Origin: Phytomonospora endophytica | Lineage (GTDB): Bacteria > Actinomycetota > Actinomycetes > Mycobacteriales > Micromonosporaceae | Direction: 5' to 3' | Assembly (NCBI RefSeq): GCF_014202425.1 | Contig: NZ_JACHGT010000001.1 | Location: forward strand, 165,160 to 229,159 | DNA length: 64,000 nt | Shown: one piece after another, positions 47,372-56,545 of the stretch | How positions within the stretch are numbered: position 1 is the stretch's first letter | Layout of the letters: each line of letters opens with the position of its first letter | The notes under the pieces: model-generated | Told to the model about the DNA's origin: nothing | Seen by the model: the letters and a program-made list of their open reading frames with translations, nothing else | Databases searched by the model: none | Translations under genes and position numbers: made by a program

Positions 47372-50029
47372 ATGAGACACCGACTCTTAACCGCCTGCGC
47401 GGCGGTCGCGGCCGTGCTGGTCTCGGCCGCCGCGCTGAGCCCGCCCGCAGCCGTCGCCGATCCCGTCTCGACCGGGGACCCCGCCGCCCAGGCCGCCTAC
47501 ACCTGGCGCAACGCCGAGATCGTCGGCGGCGGCTTCGTCCCCGGGATCGTCTACAACCGTGCCGAACAGGGCCTCGTCTACGCCCGCACGGACATCGGCG
47601 GCGCCTACCGCCTCGACAAGACCACGAAACGCTGGATTCCGCTGCTCGACTGGGTGAGCTGGGACCGGTGGGGCTGGACCGGCGTGGCCTCGCTGGCCAC
47701 CGACGCCGTCGACCCGAACCGCGTCTACGCCGCCGTCGGGACCTACACCAACAGCTGGGATCCCAACAACGGCGCTATTCTCCGCTCGGCCGACCGGGGC
47801 GCGACCTGGCAGGTCACGCCGCTGCCCTTCAAGGTCGGCGGGAACATGCCGGGCCGCGGCATGGGCGAACGCCTCTCGGTCGACCCGCACAACAACAACA
47901 TCCTCTACTTCGGGGCTCCGAGCGGCCAGGGCCTGTGGCGCAGCACCGACAAGGGCGCGACCTGGGCGAAGGTCACCGCCTTCCCGAACCCGGGGAACTA
48001 CGCGCAGGACCCCGGTGATCCCAACGGATACCTTTCCGACAACCAGGGCGTCACGTGGGTGACCTTCGACCCCACCTCGGCGACCGGCACCGGCACCACC
48101 CAGACGATCTACGTCGGTGTCGCCGACAAGCAGAACACCGTCTACCGGACGACGAACGGGGGCGCCGGTTGGGAGCGCGTCCCCGGGCAGCCGACCGGCT
48201 ACCTCGCCCACAAGGGCGTCCTCGACGAGGTGAACCACAACCTGTACCTGGCGACCAGCGACACCGGTGGCCCCTACGACGGCGCCAAAGGCGACGTGTG
48301 GCGCTTCAACACCGCGACGGGCGTGTGGACGCAGGTCAGTCCGATCCCGTCCAGCAGCGCCGACGACTACTTCGGCTACAGCGGCCTCACCGTGGACCGG
48401 AAGAAGCCGGGCACACTCGTCGTGGCCACGCAGGTCTCGTGGTGGCCGGACGTCATCTTCTTCCGGAGCACCGATTCCGGCGCGACCTGGAGCCGGATCT
48501 GGGACTGGAACGGCTATCCGAACCGCACGAAGCGCTACAGCCTGAACATCACCGGCGCGCCCTGGCTGAACTGGGGCGGTGCGGGGACCGCCCCGGAGGA
48601 CCAGCCGAAGCTGGGGTGGATGACCGAGTCGGTCGAGATCGACCCCTTCGACTCCGGCAAGCTCATGTACGGCACCGGAGCCACGATCTACGGGACCGAC
48701 AACCTCACCGCCTGGGACACCGGCGGCACGGTCGACATCTCCGTGCGGGCGCAAGGGCTTGAGGAGACGGCGGTCAACGACCTGATCAGCCCGCCCGCCG
48801 GGGCGCCCCTGATCTCGGCGCTCGGCGACATCGGCGGCTTCCGGCACGACAGCCTCACCACCGTCCCGGCGAAGATGCACCTCAGTCCGACGATCGGCTC
48901 GACGACGAGTCTCGACTACGCCGAGCTGGCGCCGTCGACGATGGTGCGGGTCGGCAACGCCGACGGCGTCAACATCGGCATCTCCTCCGACGGCGGCTCG
49001 AACTGGTACGCCGGAACGGATCCGGCCGGGGTGACCGGCGGCGGCACGGTCGCGATCGCGGCGAACGCCGCGCGCGTCGTGTGGAGCCCGGAGGGCACCG
49101 GCGTGCAGGTGTCGTCGAACAACGGCGGCTCGTGGACGGCGGCGTCGGGCGTTCCGAACGGTGCCCGCGTGGAGGCCGACCGGGTCGACCCGAACCGCTT
49201 CTACGCCTTCTCCGGCGGCACCTTCTATGTCAGTGTCAACGGCGGCACGAGCTTCACCGCCGCCGCGACCGGTCTGCCCGCGACCGGCGACGTTCGCTTC
49301 GGGGCCGTGCCGGGGATCTCGGGCGACGTGTGGCTGGCGGGTGGCACCGGTGCGGCCTACGGGCTGTGGCATTCGACCAACGCGGGTGCGAGCTTCACGC
49401 GAGTGTCCACTGTGGGCGAGGCCGACAACATCGGTTTCGGCAAGGCCGCGCCCGGCAAGACCTACCCGGCGCTGTACAGCAGTGCCGAGATCGGCGGCGT
49501 ACGCGGCATCTTCCGCTCCGACGACGCCGGGGCGACCTGGACGCGCCTGAACGACGATCAGCACCAGTGGGGCTGGACGGGCGCGGCCATCACCGGTGAC
49601 CCGCGCGTCTACGGCCGCGTCTACGTCAGTACCAACGGACGCGGGATCATCTACGGCGACGGCGACGGCGGCGGCACGACCGATCCGGACCCCGATCCCG
49701 ACCCGGTCGGGAACTGCTCGGTCGCCTACGAGATCACCGGACAGTGGCAGGGCGGATTCCAGGGCCGTGTGGTTGTCAAGAACACCGGTACGACGGCGGT
49801 CAACGGCTGGACCCTCGGCTGGTCCTTCGGCGCGGGCCAGGTGGTGAGCCAGATGTGGGGTGCGACCGCCGCCCAGTCAGGTGCCGCGGTGACGGCCACC
49901 GGCGCATCCTGGAACGCCGTGATAGCACCGGGAACGACCCGTGAGGCGGGCTTCCTGGCGAGCTGGCAGGGGAGCAATCCCGAACCGGGCGCCTTCACCC
50001 TCAACGGTTCCGCCTGCGCGGTGACCTGA
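47372..50029 (+). CDS. Secreted GH74 xyloglucanase with C-terminal CBM2
   Basis: An 885-residue exported enzyme. After the signal peptide (MRHRLLTACAAVAAVLVSAAALSPPAAVA) the GH74 double seven-bladed propeller follows, with YTWRNAEIVGGGFVPGIVYN, LVYARTDIGGAYRLD (catalytic Asp region), repeated Asp-box motifs such as SADRGATW, STDKGATW, STDSGATW and SDDAGATW, and NDDQHQWGWTGAAITGDPRVYGRVYVSTNGRGI. A Gly/Asp/Pro linker leads to a family 2 cellulose-binding module (CSVAYEITGQWQGGFQGRVVVKNTG to the last Cys). It cuts the xyloglucan backbone outside the cell, and its fragments would feed the importer and the GH31, GH42 and GH3 enzymes. Confidence 0.93.
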   Translation: MRHRLLTACAAVAAVLVSAAALSPPAAVADPVSTGDPAAQAAYTWRNAEIVGGGFVPGIVYNRAEQGLVYARTDIGGAYRLDKTTKRWIPLLDWVSWDRWGWTGVASLATDAVDPNRVYAAVGTYTNSWDPNNGAILRSADRGATWQVTPLPFKVGGNMPGRGMGERLSVDPHNNNILYFGAPSGQGLWRSTDKGATWAKVTAFPNPGNYAQDPGDPNGYLSDNQGVTWVTFDPTSATGTGTTQTIYVGVADKQNTVYRTTNGGAGWERVPGQPTGYLAHKGVLDEVNHNLYLATSDTGGPYDGAKGDVWRFNTATGVWTQVSPIPSSSADDYFGYSGLTVDRKKPGTLVVATQVSWWPDVIFFRSTDSGATWSRIWDWNGYPNRTKRYSLNITGAPWLNWGGAGTAPEDQPKLGWMTESVEIDPFDSGKLMYGTGATIYGTDNLTAWDTGGTVDISVRAQGLEETAVNDLISPPAGAPLISALGDIGGFRHDSLTTVPAKMHLSPTIGSTTSLDYAELAPSTMVRVGNADGVNIGISSDGGSNWYAGTDPAGVTGGGTVAIAANAARVVWSPEGTGVQVSSNNGGSWTAASGVPNGARVEADRVDPNRFYAFSGGTFYVSVNGGTSFTAAATGLPATGDVRFGAVPGISGDVWLAGGTGAAYGLWHSTNAGASFTRVSTVGEADNIGFGKAAPGKTYPALYSSAEIGGVRGIFRSDDAGATWTRLNDDQHQWGWTGAAITGDPRVYGRVYVSTNGRGIIYGDGDGGGTTDPDPDPDPVGNCSVAYEITGQWQGGFQGRVVVKNTGTTAVNGWTLGWSFGAGQVVSQMWGATAAQSGAAVTATGASWNAVIAPGTTREAGFLASWQGSNPEPGAFTLNGSACAVT

Positions 50030-50037
50030 ACCGGGAA

Positions 50038-50066
50038 CCGGGTCCGTCCACGGTGGACGGGCCCGG
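50038..50066. terminator. Bidirectional terminator between GH74 and VOC genes
   Basis: A 12-bp stem with one G-T pair (50038-50049 with 50055-50066) and a 5-nt loop. It directly abuts the VOC stop codon at 50067. Confidence 0.75.
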
Positions 50067-50504
50067 TCAGGGCAGTTCGGGCAGCCCGGCGGCGTCCAGC
50101 GGCCACCCGGGGTTGTACGCGATCTCCCACAGATGTCCGTCGGGATCGGCGAAGTAGCCGGAATAGCCGCCCCACGCGGAGTGCTCCGGCGGCTTGGTGA
50201 TCCGTCCGCCGGCGGCCTCCACGGCGGCGAAGGAGGCGTCGACCTCCTCGTCGGAGGCGACGTTGATCGCCAGCGCGACACCGCGGTAGGCGGGCGGCCC
50301 GCCCGGGTTGTCGACGGCGGCGTCACCGGCCAGCGCGTACACGCCCCACACGGCGAGGATCCCGCCGGCGGTGTTGAAAAACGACACCTCCCCGGGCACC
50401 GAGGCGCTGGACAGCGGCCAGCCGAGCGCGCGGTAGAACTCCGTCGACCGTTCGAGGTCGGCGACTCCCAGCGTCGCCAGGCTGATGCGGGCGGGTACGG
50501 GCAT
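50067..50504 (-). CDS. VOC-superfamily (glyoxalase/bleomycin-resistance-like) protein
   Basis: A 145-residue protein with two beta-alpha-beta-beta-beta units: ISLATLGVADLERSTEFYRALGWPLS at the start, and GGYSGYFADPDGHLWEIAYNPGWPLD with the metal-binding Glu at the end. It binds a divalent metal or a small ligand; the function cannot be assigned from sequence. GGAGG lies 9 nt upstream of ATG 50504. It is a single gene. Confidence 0.87.
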   Translation of the reverse strand: MPVPARISLATLGVADLERSTEFYRALGWPLSSASVPGEVSFFNTAGGILAVWGVYALAGDAAVDNPGGPPAYRGVALAINVASDEEVDASFAAVEAAGGRITKPPEHSAWGGYSGYFADPDGHLWEIAYNPGWPLDAAGLPELP

Positions 50505-50648
50505 GGTGCGACACCTCCACGCCCGATCATCGCAGGGCCGCCGGGCGCGCGGGCCGAAACGCCGCGGCGGGCCGGTGGACCCCCGTCGGTCCCACCGGAG
50601 CCGCCGCGAGCGAAAACTATCCGGACCCGCGCACACAACCGCGCACAT

Positions 50649-50668
50649 GCGCGAGGGGGCCCTCGCGC
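50649..50668. promoter_or_regulatory. Palindrome upstream of the AfsR-type regulators
   Basis: GCGCGAGGG (50649-50657) and CCCTCGCGC (50660-50668) are perfect 9-bp arms separated by GG. It lies 43 bp before ATG 50712, next to a TACCGT -10-like box, and could be an operator. Confidence 0.4.
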
Positions 50669-50711
50669 GACCCGGGTACCGTCCGAGGGACAAACGCCAG
50701 GGGGTGAGGGG

Positions 50712-52877
50712 ATGCGCTTCCACCTGTTCGGTTCCATCGAGGTCCGCGTCGGCGACCGCCCGCTGCCCGTGGGCGGCCCGCGACAACGGGCCGTGCTCGG
50801 CGCCCTGCTGCTCACGCCCGGCGTGGTCGTGCCCACCGAGCAGCTCGTTCACCGGGTCTGGGACAACCCGCCGGGGTCGGCCGAGTCGAACGTCCGCACC
50901 TACATCGCCCGTCTCCGCAAGGTTCTCGGCGAGCGGCTGTCCACCGACGAGCACGGCTACCGGCTCACCGTCGGGCCCGGCGAACTCGACGCCGCGGTGT
51001 TCACCGAACTGGCCGACCGGGCCGAGCGCGCGACCGACTCCGCCGAACGGGCGAGGCTGTACGCCGAGGCCCTCGCACACGCCCGCGACGAACCGCTGCT
51101 CGGCGTCGAACTGGAGGCGGCGCTGCGCTCGGCCGCGCTGCGGCTGCGGGAACGGCGGCGCGCGGCCGTGTTCGGCGAGCTCGACGCGCGTCTGGCGGCG
51201 GGGGAGCACCACGAGATCACCGGACGGCTGCGGGCCCTGCTCACCGGCGATCCCGCCGACGAGCGGGCCACCGAACTGCTGATGCTCGCCCTGTTCCGCG
51301 CCGGACGCCAGATCGAGGCCCTCGACGCCTACACCGCCTTCCGAGCCCGGGCACATCCCGCACCGGGCCTGTCGGCCCTGCACAAACGGATCCTCAACCA
51401 GGACCGGACCCTGTCGCTCACACCGGGACGGGCCTCGGTGGAGGCCCACGGCCGCCTGCCCGCCGACCTGCCCGAGTTCACCGGCCGCACCCGGCTGATC
51501 GCCCGGGCGCGGGAACTCACCGGGGCCGCACCCGGCAACGCGCCCTTAATCCTTGTGTTCAGCGGCACGGCGGGCGCGGGGAAGACCGCGCTGGCCGTCC
51601 ACATCGGACACCTGCTCGCCGCCGACGGCGCCGGTGCCGACGGGCACCTCCACGCCGACCTCAACGGCTTCACCGCCGACGCCGCCCCCGCCGACCCGCA
51701 CACCGTGCTCGGCGCCCTCCTGGCCGTCCTCGGCGTCCCGGCCGCGCGCGTGCCCGGCGAACCCGCCTCCCGGGCGGCCCTCTACCGCGAGCACACCGCC
51801 GGGAAACGTCTCCTCCTGCTGCTCGACGACGCCTCCGGCGCCGCGCAGGTCGCACCGCTCGTACCCGCCGGATCCGGCACGATCGTGCTGGTCACCGGCC
51901 GCCGCAACCTCCTCCTCGACGGCGCCGCCGACCTCACCGTCGAACCCTTCACCGACGCCGAGGCGAACGCCCTGCTGGCCACGGCCGTCGGCGGCGAACG
52001 ACTGCGCGCCGAGGACGCCGCCGCCCGCCGGATCACGCGCCACTGCGGCGGCCTGCCCCTCGCGCTCGCGCTGGCCGCGCGACGACTGCGAGCCCGTCCC
52101 GAGCGCAGCCTCGCCGGCCTCGCCGGAGGGCTCGAACACGGCGCCCTCGACGACGAACTGTCGGCGGTCTTCGACCTGTCCTACCGCGCCCTCGACCCGG
52201 GCCCGCGCAGGCTCTACCGGCTCCTCGGCCCGCCCGCCTGCGAGGACGTCACCGCCGAGACCGCCGCCGCGATCTGCGGCCGCACACCCGCCGAAGCCGA
52301 CGGCGACCTGGAGGCCCTGCTCGACGACCACCTCCTCACCCAGACCCGCCCCGGCCGCTACCGCATGCATCGCCTCCTGCGCGCCCACGCCGACGCCCTC
52401 TGCGCCCGCGAGGACCCGCCCGCGACCGCCCGCTCCGCCGTCGGCCGCCTCCACACCTGGTACCTGCGACACGCGCTCGCCACCGGCGATCCCGCCTGGT
52501 TCGCGGCCGAGTACGCCAACCTCCGGGCCCTCACCCGCGCCGCCGGGCCGAACGGTCACCACACCTTCGCCCTCGCGCTCCCGCACGCCCTGCTCCCATG
52601 GCTCCGCGACCACCGGCCCGCCGACACCGCCTCACTCCTCGCGCTCGCCCGCCGGGCCGCACTGGCCCTCGGCGACCACGACGGGCTCGCCCGCAGCCTC
52701 GTCGAACTCGCCCGCGAACACGCCCGGACGGGACGCGCCGACATCGCCGCCGGACTCCTCGACGAGGCGGCGGCCCTGCGGCACGAGCGCGGAGACACCG
52801 CCGGTGCGGCGGAGGCACTCGCGGCGAAAGAGGAACTCGGCCGGGACTCGGCCGCGGTCGGCGGGGACGCCCGCTGA
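50712..52877 (+). CDS. AfsR/SARP-family regulator with NTPase domain (first of two)
   Basis: A 721-residue regulator. The OmpR-like winged helix (residues 1-95: GGPRQRAVLGALLLTPGVVVPTEQLVHRVWDNPPGSAESNVRTYIARLRKVLGERL) and the bacterial activator domain (100-245) define a SARP. It is followed by a STAND-type NTPase with Walker A FSGTAGAGKTALA and LLLLLDDASGAAQVAPLVPAGSG. The end has short helices but no clear TPR array, unlike its neighbour. It binds direct repeats near -35 elements of target promoters in known relatives. ATG 50712 follows a purine-rich GGGTGAGGGG. Its TGA overlaps the next ATG by one base (TGATG). Confidence 0.87.
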   Translation: MRFHLFGSIEVRVGDRPLPVGGPRQRAVLGALLLTPGVVVPTEQLVHRVWDNPPGSAESNVRTYIARLRKVLGERLSTDEHGYRLTVGPGELDAAVFTELADRAERATDSAERARLYAEALAHARDEPLLGVELEAALRSAALRLRERRRAAVFGELDARLAAGEHHEITGRLRALLTGDPADERATELLMLALFRAGRQIEALDAYTAFRARAHPAPGLSALHKRILNQDRTLSLTPGRASVEAHGRLPADLPEFTGRTRLIARARELTGAAPGNAPLILVFSGTAGAGKTALAVHIGHLLAADGAGADGHLHADLNGFTADAAPADPHTVLGALLAVLGVPAARVPGEPASRAALYREHTAGKRLLLLLDDASGAAQVAPLVPAGSGTIVLVTGRRNLLLDGAADLTVEPFTDAEANALLATAVGGERLRAEDAAARRITRHCGGLPLALALAARRLRARPERSLAGLAGGLEHGALDDELSAVFDLSYRALDPGPRRLYRLLGPPACEDVTAETAAAICGRTPAEADGDLEALLDDHLLTQTRPGRYRMHRLLRAHADALCAREDPPATARSAVGRLHTWYLRHALATGDPAWFAAEYANLRALTRAAGPNGHHTFALALPHALLPWLRDHRPADTASLLALARRAALALGDHDGLARSLVELAREHARTGRADIAAGLLDEAAALRHERGDTAGAAEALAAKEELGRDSAAVGGDAR

Positions 52878-55657
52878 TGGAGTTCCGCGTCCTCGGTCCC
52901 CTGACCGTCCTGTGCGACGAACGCGAACTCGCACTCGGCGGCCCCCGGCAACGGGCCGTGCTCGCCGCGCTTCTCCTGCGCCCCAACGAGTCCATCACCG
53001 CCGAACGGCTCGTCCCGCTGGTCTGGGACCACCCCGTCCCGGCCGCCGAGTCGAACCTGCGCACCTACCTCACGCGCCTCCGCAAGGCCCTCGCCTGCCC
53101 ACCGGAGCCCGTCGCCCGGCTCGTCCGCGACGAGAACGGCTACCGGCTCACCGTCCACGATGGAGAGTGCGACCGCGAGGTCTTCGCGGGACTCGCCGAA
53201 CGCGGCGACCGCGCCTTCCGCGAAGGCGACCACGCCACCGCCGCCGACCAGTACCAGCGCGCCCTGGCCCTGTTCCGCGGCGAACCGTTCGGCGGCGTCG
53301 CGGCCGAGTCGGCCCTCTCGGCGGCCGCCGTCGCCCTCACCGAACGCCACCGGACCGTCCTGGAACGCCGCATGGAGGCCGGACTCGCCCTCGGCGGCCA
53401 CCGTGAACTGCTCGGCGAACTCCGCCGCCTGGCGGCCCGCTCACCCGAGCGCGAGACCCTGACCCGCCTGCTCATGCTGGCCCTTCACCGCGACGGCCGC
53501 CGCGACGAGGCCCTCGCCGCCTACACGGCGCACCGGGCGAGACTCGACACCGAACTGGGCGTCGAACCCGGCGCCGAACTGTCCACACTGCACGAACGCG
53601 TCCGGGACGGCGACCCGTCACTCGACCTGCCCCGGCACGCCGCGACCGGCCCGGTCTCCTCCTTCCGGCAACTCCCACCCGACATCGCCGACTTCACCGG
53701 CCGCGAGGCCGAACTCGCGCGGATCGCCCGCGCGGCAGGCGAAGGTGGCGACGGGCCGGTGATCGTGTTCCTCACCGGCATGGGCGGCGTCGGCAAGACC
53801 CGCCTGGCCGTGCGGGCCGCCTGGTCGCTGGCCGCCGAGTACCCCGACGGGCAGCTGTTCACCGACCTGCGCGGGCACGACCCCGAGCTTCCGCCCGCCG
53901 ACCCGGGCGCTGTCCTCGAAGGCTTCCTCGACCTCCTCGGCGTCCACCGCACCGAGATCCCGCGCGGCCTCGACGCCCGCTCCCGGCTGTTCCGCGAGCG
54001 CCTCACCGGCAAGCGCGTCGTGCTGGTCCTCGACAACGCCGCCGACGCCGCGGCCGTGCGCCCGCTCCTGCCCGGCGCCGCCGGATGCCTCGTGCTGATC
54101 ACGTCCCGCCGCGAGGCCGCCGTCGACGGGGCCGTCGCCGTGCCCGTCGGCATGTTCACCGAACGGGAGGCGCTGTCCCTGCTCGGCCGCATCCTCGGTG
54201 AGCAACGCGTCGGCGACGAGGCCGACGCCGCCGGGGAACTCGTCGGCCACTGCGGGCGTCTGCCGCTGGCCGTCGCGGTCGCCGCCCACCGCCTGCGCAC
54301 CCGCCGGACCTGGCGGATGGCCGACCTCGTCGAACGCCTCGGCGGGCGCGGCCTCGGGGAGCTGGCCGTCGGCGACCGCTCGGTCGAGCGGGTGCTCGCG
54401 CTGTCCTACGAGGCGCTCGGGCACCGCGAGCGGAGAGTGCTGCGGCTGGTCGGCGCACAACCGGTCCAGGACGCCACGGCCGCCTCGACCGCCGCCCTGT
54501 GCGGACTCGACGTCGCCACCGCCGACGGGATTCTGCGTTCCCTGGCCGCCGAGCACCTCCTCGGCGTGATCGCGCCCGGACGGTACCGGCCGCACGACCT
54601 CGTGCGCGCCCACATGACCGCGCTGTCGGCGGTCGAGGACACCGCCGGGGACCGCTCGGCGGCCGTCGAGCGGTTGCTCGACTGGTACTCGCGGGCCGCC
54701 TACGAGATCGCCGGACGCATGGTCGTCTACCCGGTGCGACTCGTCCGGCCGATCCCGTCGACACCGGTCCCGGTGCCCGAGACGGCCTCCGTCGCCGACG
54801 GCGTCGCCTGGTTCGACGTCGAGTACGCCAACCTCTACGCCCTGATCCGCCACGCGGCGGCCGCCGGGCGCCCCGAGCACGCCGTCCAGCTCCCGTTCCT
54901 GCTGCGCGTTCACTACACCAACCGCGACCACACCGACGACTGGATCGCGGCCATGGAGATCGCCGTCGACGCCGCCCGCGCCCTCGGCGACCTCGCCGCC
55001 GAAGGCCACGCCCGCGTCATCCTCGGCATGATCAACCACAACCTCAGCCGCCTCCGCGCCTCCCGCGAACAGGTCACCATGGCCCTCGACCTGCACCGCC
55101 GGGGCGGCGACATCGAAGGCGAGGCCGGCGCGACGATGTCGCTCGGCCACCTCGACCGGGCCGAAGGCCGCTACCGGCAGGCGCTCCAGAACTACGAGCG
55201 GGCCCGCGCCCTGTACGTCGCCATCGGGGACCGCGCGTGGGAACTGTCGCTCAGCGGCGCCATGGGCGAGACCCTGCACCAGATGGGCCGCCTCGACCAG
55301 GCCATCGACGTGCTCACCGCCACCGCGGCCGTGCAGACCGACCTCGGGTTCGGGAGCGTGGCCTCGACCCTGACCAACCTCGGCGCCGCGCTGCGCGGCG
55401 CCGGCCGGGTCGCCGAGGCGGTCGAGACCCTGGAACGTGCGCTCGCCGGTTTCCGCGCCCGCAGCCTCACCCGCGGAGAGGCCGAGGCGCTCGTCCAGCT
55501 CGCCAAATGCCGCCGCGACCAGGGCGACACCGAAGCCGCCGGGGAACTCGCCAGGGAGGCGCTGCGGATCGCGCGCGGCCTCGGTGACCGGGCCAAGGAG
55601 GTCGACGCGGTGAAGGTCCTCGAAGACCTCACGACGGACGCCGGCGAGGCCTCCTGA
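52877..55657 (+). CDS. AfsR/SARP-family regulator with NTPase and TPR domains (second of two)
   Basis: A 926-residue AfsR-like protein: winged helix (residues 1-95, GGPRQRAVLAALLLRPNESITAERLVPLVWDHPVPAAESNLRTYLTRLRKAL), activator domain to about 245, NTPase with Walker A LTGMGGVGKTRLAVR and LVLDNAADAAAVRPLLPGA, then at least four TPR-like repeats (GHARVILGMINHNLSRLRASREQVTMALDLHRR, GATMSLGHLDRAEGRYRQALQNYERARALY and following). It is translationally coupled to the first regulator. Such pairs often control a specialised-metabolite cluster, but none is visible within this window. Confidence 0.9.
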   Translation: MEFRVLGPLTVLCDERELALGGPRQRAVLAALLLRPNESITAERLVPLVWDHPVPAAESNLRTYLTRLRKALACPPEPVARLVRDENGYRLTVHDGECDREVFAGLAERGDRAFREGDHATAADQYQRALALFRGEPFGGVAAESALSAAAVALTERHRTVLERRMEAGLALGGHRELLGELRRLAARSPERETLTRLLMLALHRDGRRDEALAAYTAHRARLDTELGVEPGAELSTLHERVRDGDPSLDLPRHAATGPVSSFRQLPPDIADFTGREAELARIARAAGEGGDGPVIVFLTGMGGVGKTRLAVRAAWSLAAEYPDGQLFTDLRGHDPELPPADPGAVLEGFLDLLGVHRTEIPRGLDARSRLFRERLTGKRVVLVLDNAADAAAVRPLLPGAAGCLVLITSRREAAVDGAVAVPVGMFTEREALSLLGRILGEQRVGDEADAAGELVGHCGRLPLAVAVAAHRLRTRRTWRMADLVERLGGRGLGELAVGDRSVERVLALSYEALGHRERRVLRLVGAQPVQDATAASTAALCGLDVATADGILRSLAAEHLLGVIAPGRYRPHDLVRAHMTALSAVEDTAGDRSAAVERLLDWYSRAAYEIAGRMVVYPVRLVRPIPSTPVPVPETASVADGVAWFDVEYANLYALIRHAAAAGRPEHAVQLPFLLRVHYTNRDHTDDWIAAMEIAVDAARALGDLAAEGHARVILGMINHNLSRLRASREQVTMALDLHRRGGDIEGEAGATMSLGHLDRAEGRYRQALQNYERARALYVAIGDRAWELSLSGAMGETLHQMGRLDQAIDVLTATAAVQTDLGFGSVASTLTNLGAALRGAGRVAEAVETLERALAGFRARSLTRGEAEALVQLAKCRRDQGDTEAAGELAREALRIARGLGDRAKEVDAVKVLEDLTTDAGEAS

Positions 55658-55764
55658 GATTCTCCGGAACTTTCTCGCGCCGAAATGTCGAATGCCCGTC
55701 GAGGGCCGCGACCACCTGGTGAGCGGCCGGCGAGCGGCGCGCTCGGATACCGAGGAGCGATTCC

Positions 55765-56361
55765 ATGAGCAAGGTGACCACCGACATCGGCATGTCCCTC
55801 GACGGCTTCGTCGCCGGCCCGAACCAGAGCGGGGAGAATCCGCTCGGCGAGGGGATCGGCGACAAGCTGCACGCGTGGATGTTCGAACAGGCCGAGGAGA
55901 ACGCCGCGGAGATCGAGAAGATCACCGACGCGGGCGCGTTCATCATGGGCCGCAACATGTTCGGTCCCGACCGGGGTGACTGGGACCTGGACTGGACCGG
56001 CTGGTGGGGCGCCGAGCCGCCCTATCACGCGCCGGTGTTCGTCCTGGCCCACCGTGAGCGCCCGTCCATCACCATGGAGGGCGGGACCGTGTTCCACTTC
56101 GTCACCGACGGTGTTCACGCCGCGCTCGACCGGGCCCGCGAAGCCGCCGGTGACCGCGACATCTCCGTCGCCGGAGGCGCGCACACCGTCAACCAGTACC
56201 TCGCCGCCGGACTGATCGACGAGTTGCGCGTCCACCTCGCCCCGGTGGTGATCGGTGAGGGCGAACGCCTCCTGGTCGGTGTGGGCGACCCGAAACTCAC
56301 CCCGGTCTCCGTCGGCGGCACCGACCTCGTCACGCACCTGGTCTACCGCGTCGGCCACTGA
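55765..56361 (+). CDS. RibD C-terminal / DHFR-like reductase-family protein
   Basis: A 198-residue protein of the RibD_C/dihydrofolate-reductase superfamily: KVTTDIGMSLDGFVAGPNQS at the start, ITDAGAFIMGRNMFGPDRG, and DISVAGGAHTVNQYLAAGLIDELRVHLAPVVIGEGERLL at the NADPH-binding end. The family is common in actinobacteria as a stand-alone oxidoreductase of unknown substrate. GAGGAG precedes ATG 55765. It follows the AfsR pair after 107 bp. Confidence 0.87.
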   Translation: MSKVTTDIGMSLDGFVAGPNQSGENPLGEGIGDKLHAWMFEQAEENAAEIEKITDAGAFIMGRNMFGPDRGDWDLDWTGWWGAEPPYHAPVFVLAHRERPSITMEGGTVFHFVTDGVHAALDRAREAAGDRDISVAGGAHTVNQYLAAGLIDELRVHLAPVVIGEGERLLVGVGDPKLTPVSVGGTDLVTHLVYRVGH

Positions 56362-56365
56362 GGTG

Positions 56366-56393
56366 TCCGGGCCCGGCCGCGGCCGGGCCCGGA
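56366..56393. terminator. GC-only terminator after the reductase gene
   Basis: A 13-bp perfect stem (56366-56378 with 56381-56393) around GC, starting 5 nt after the stop codon. Confidence 0.75.
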
Positions 56394-56545
56394 TCGTCAC
56401 GGTGACAAGGCCCGCGTACGCCGGGTCGTGTACCGATATGCCTCCGAGATGAAGGAACCGGCTGCCGGAATCGCGATCGTCAGGTCCGCGGCCTCCGCCG
56501 TGGCGTCCGATCGGCCTCCCGGCGGTCCAGCAAGCGCCCACACAC

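Noticed and set aside
56397-56545. Possible gene remnant on either strand (for example the minus-strand end IPAAGSFISEAYRYTTRRTR) and a weak van-module resemblance around 56411-56450
   Set aside because: The minus-strand frame overlaps the vanY end in another frame, and the resemblance covers only scattered bases with different spacing; not enough for a call.
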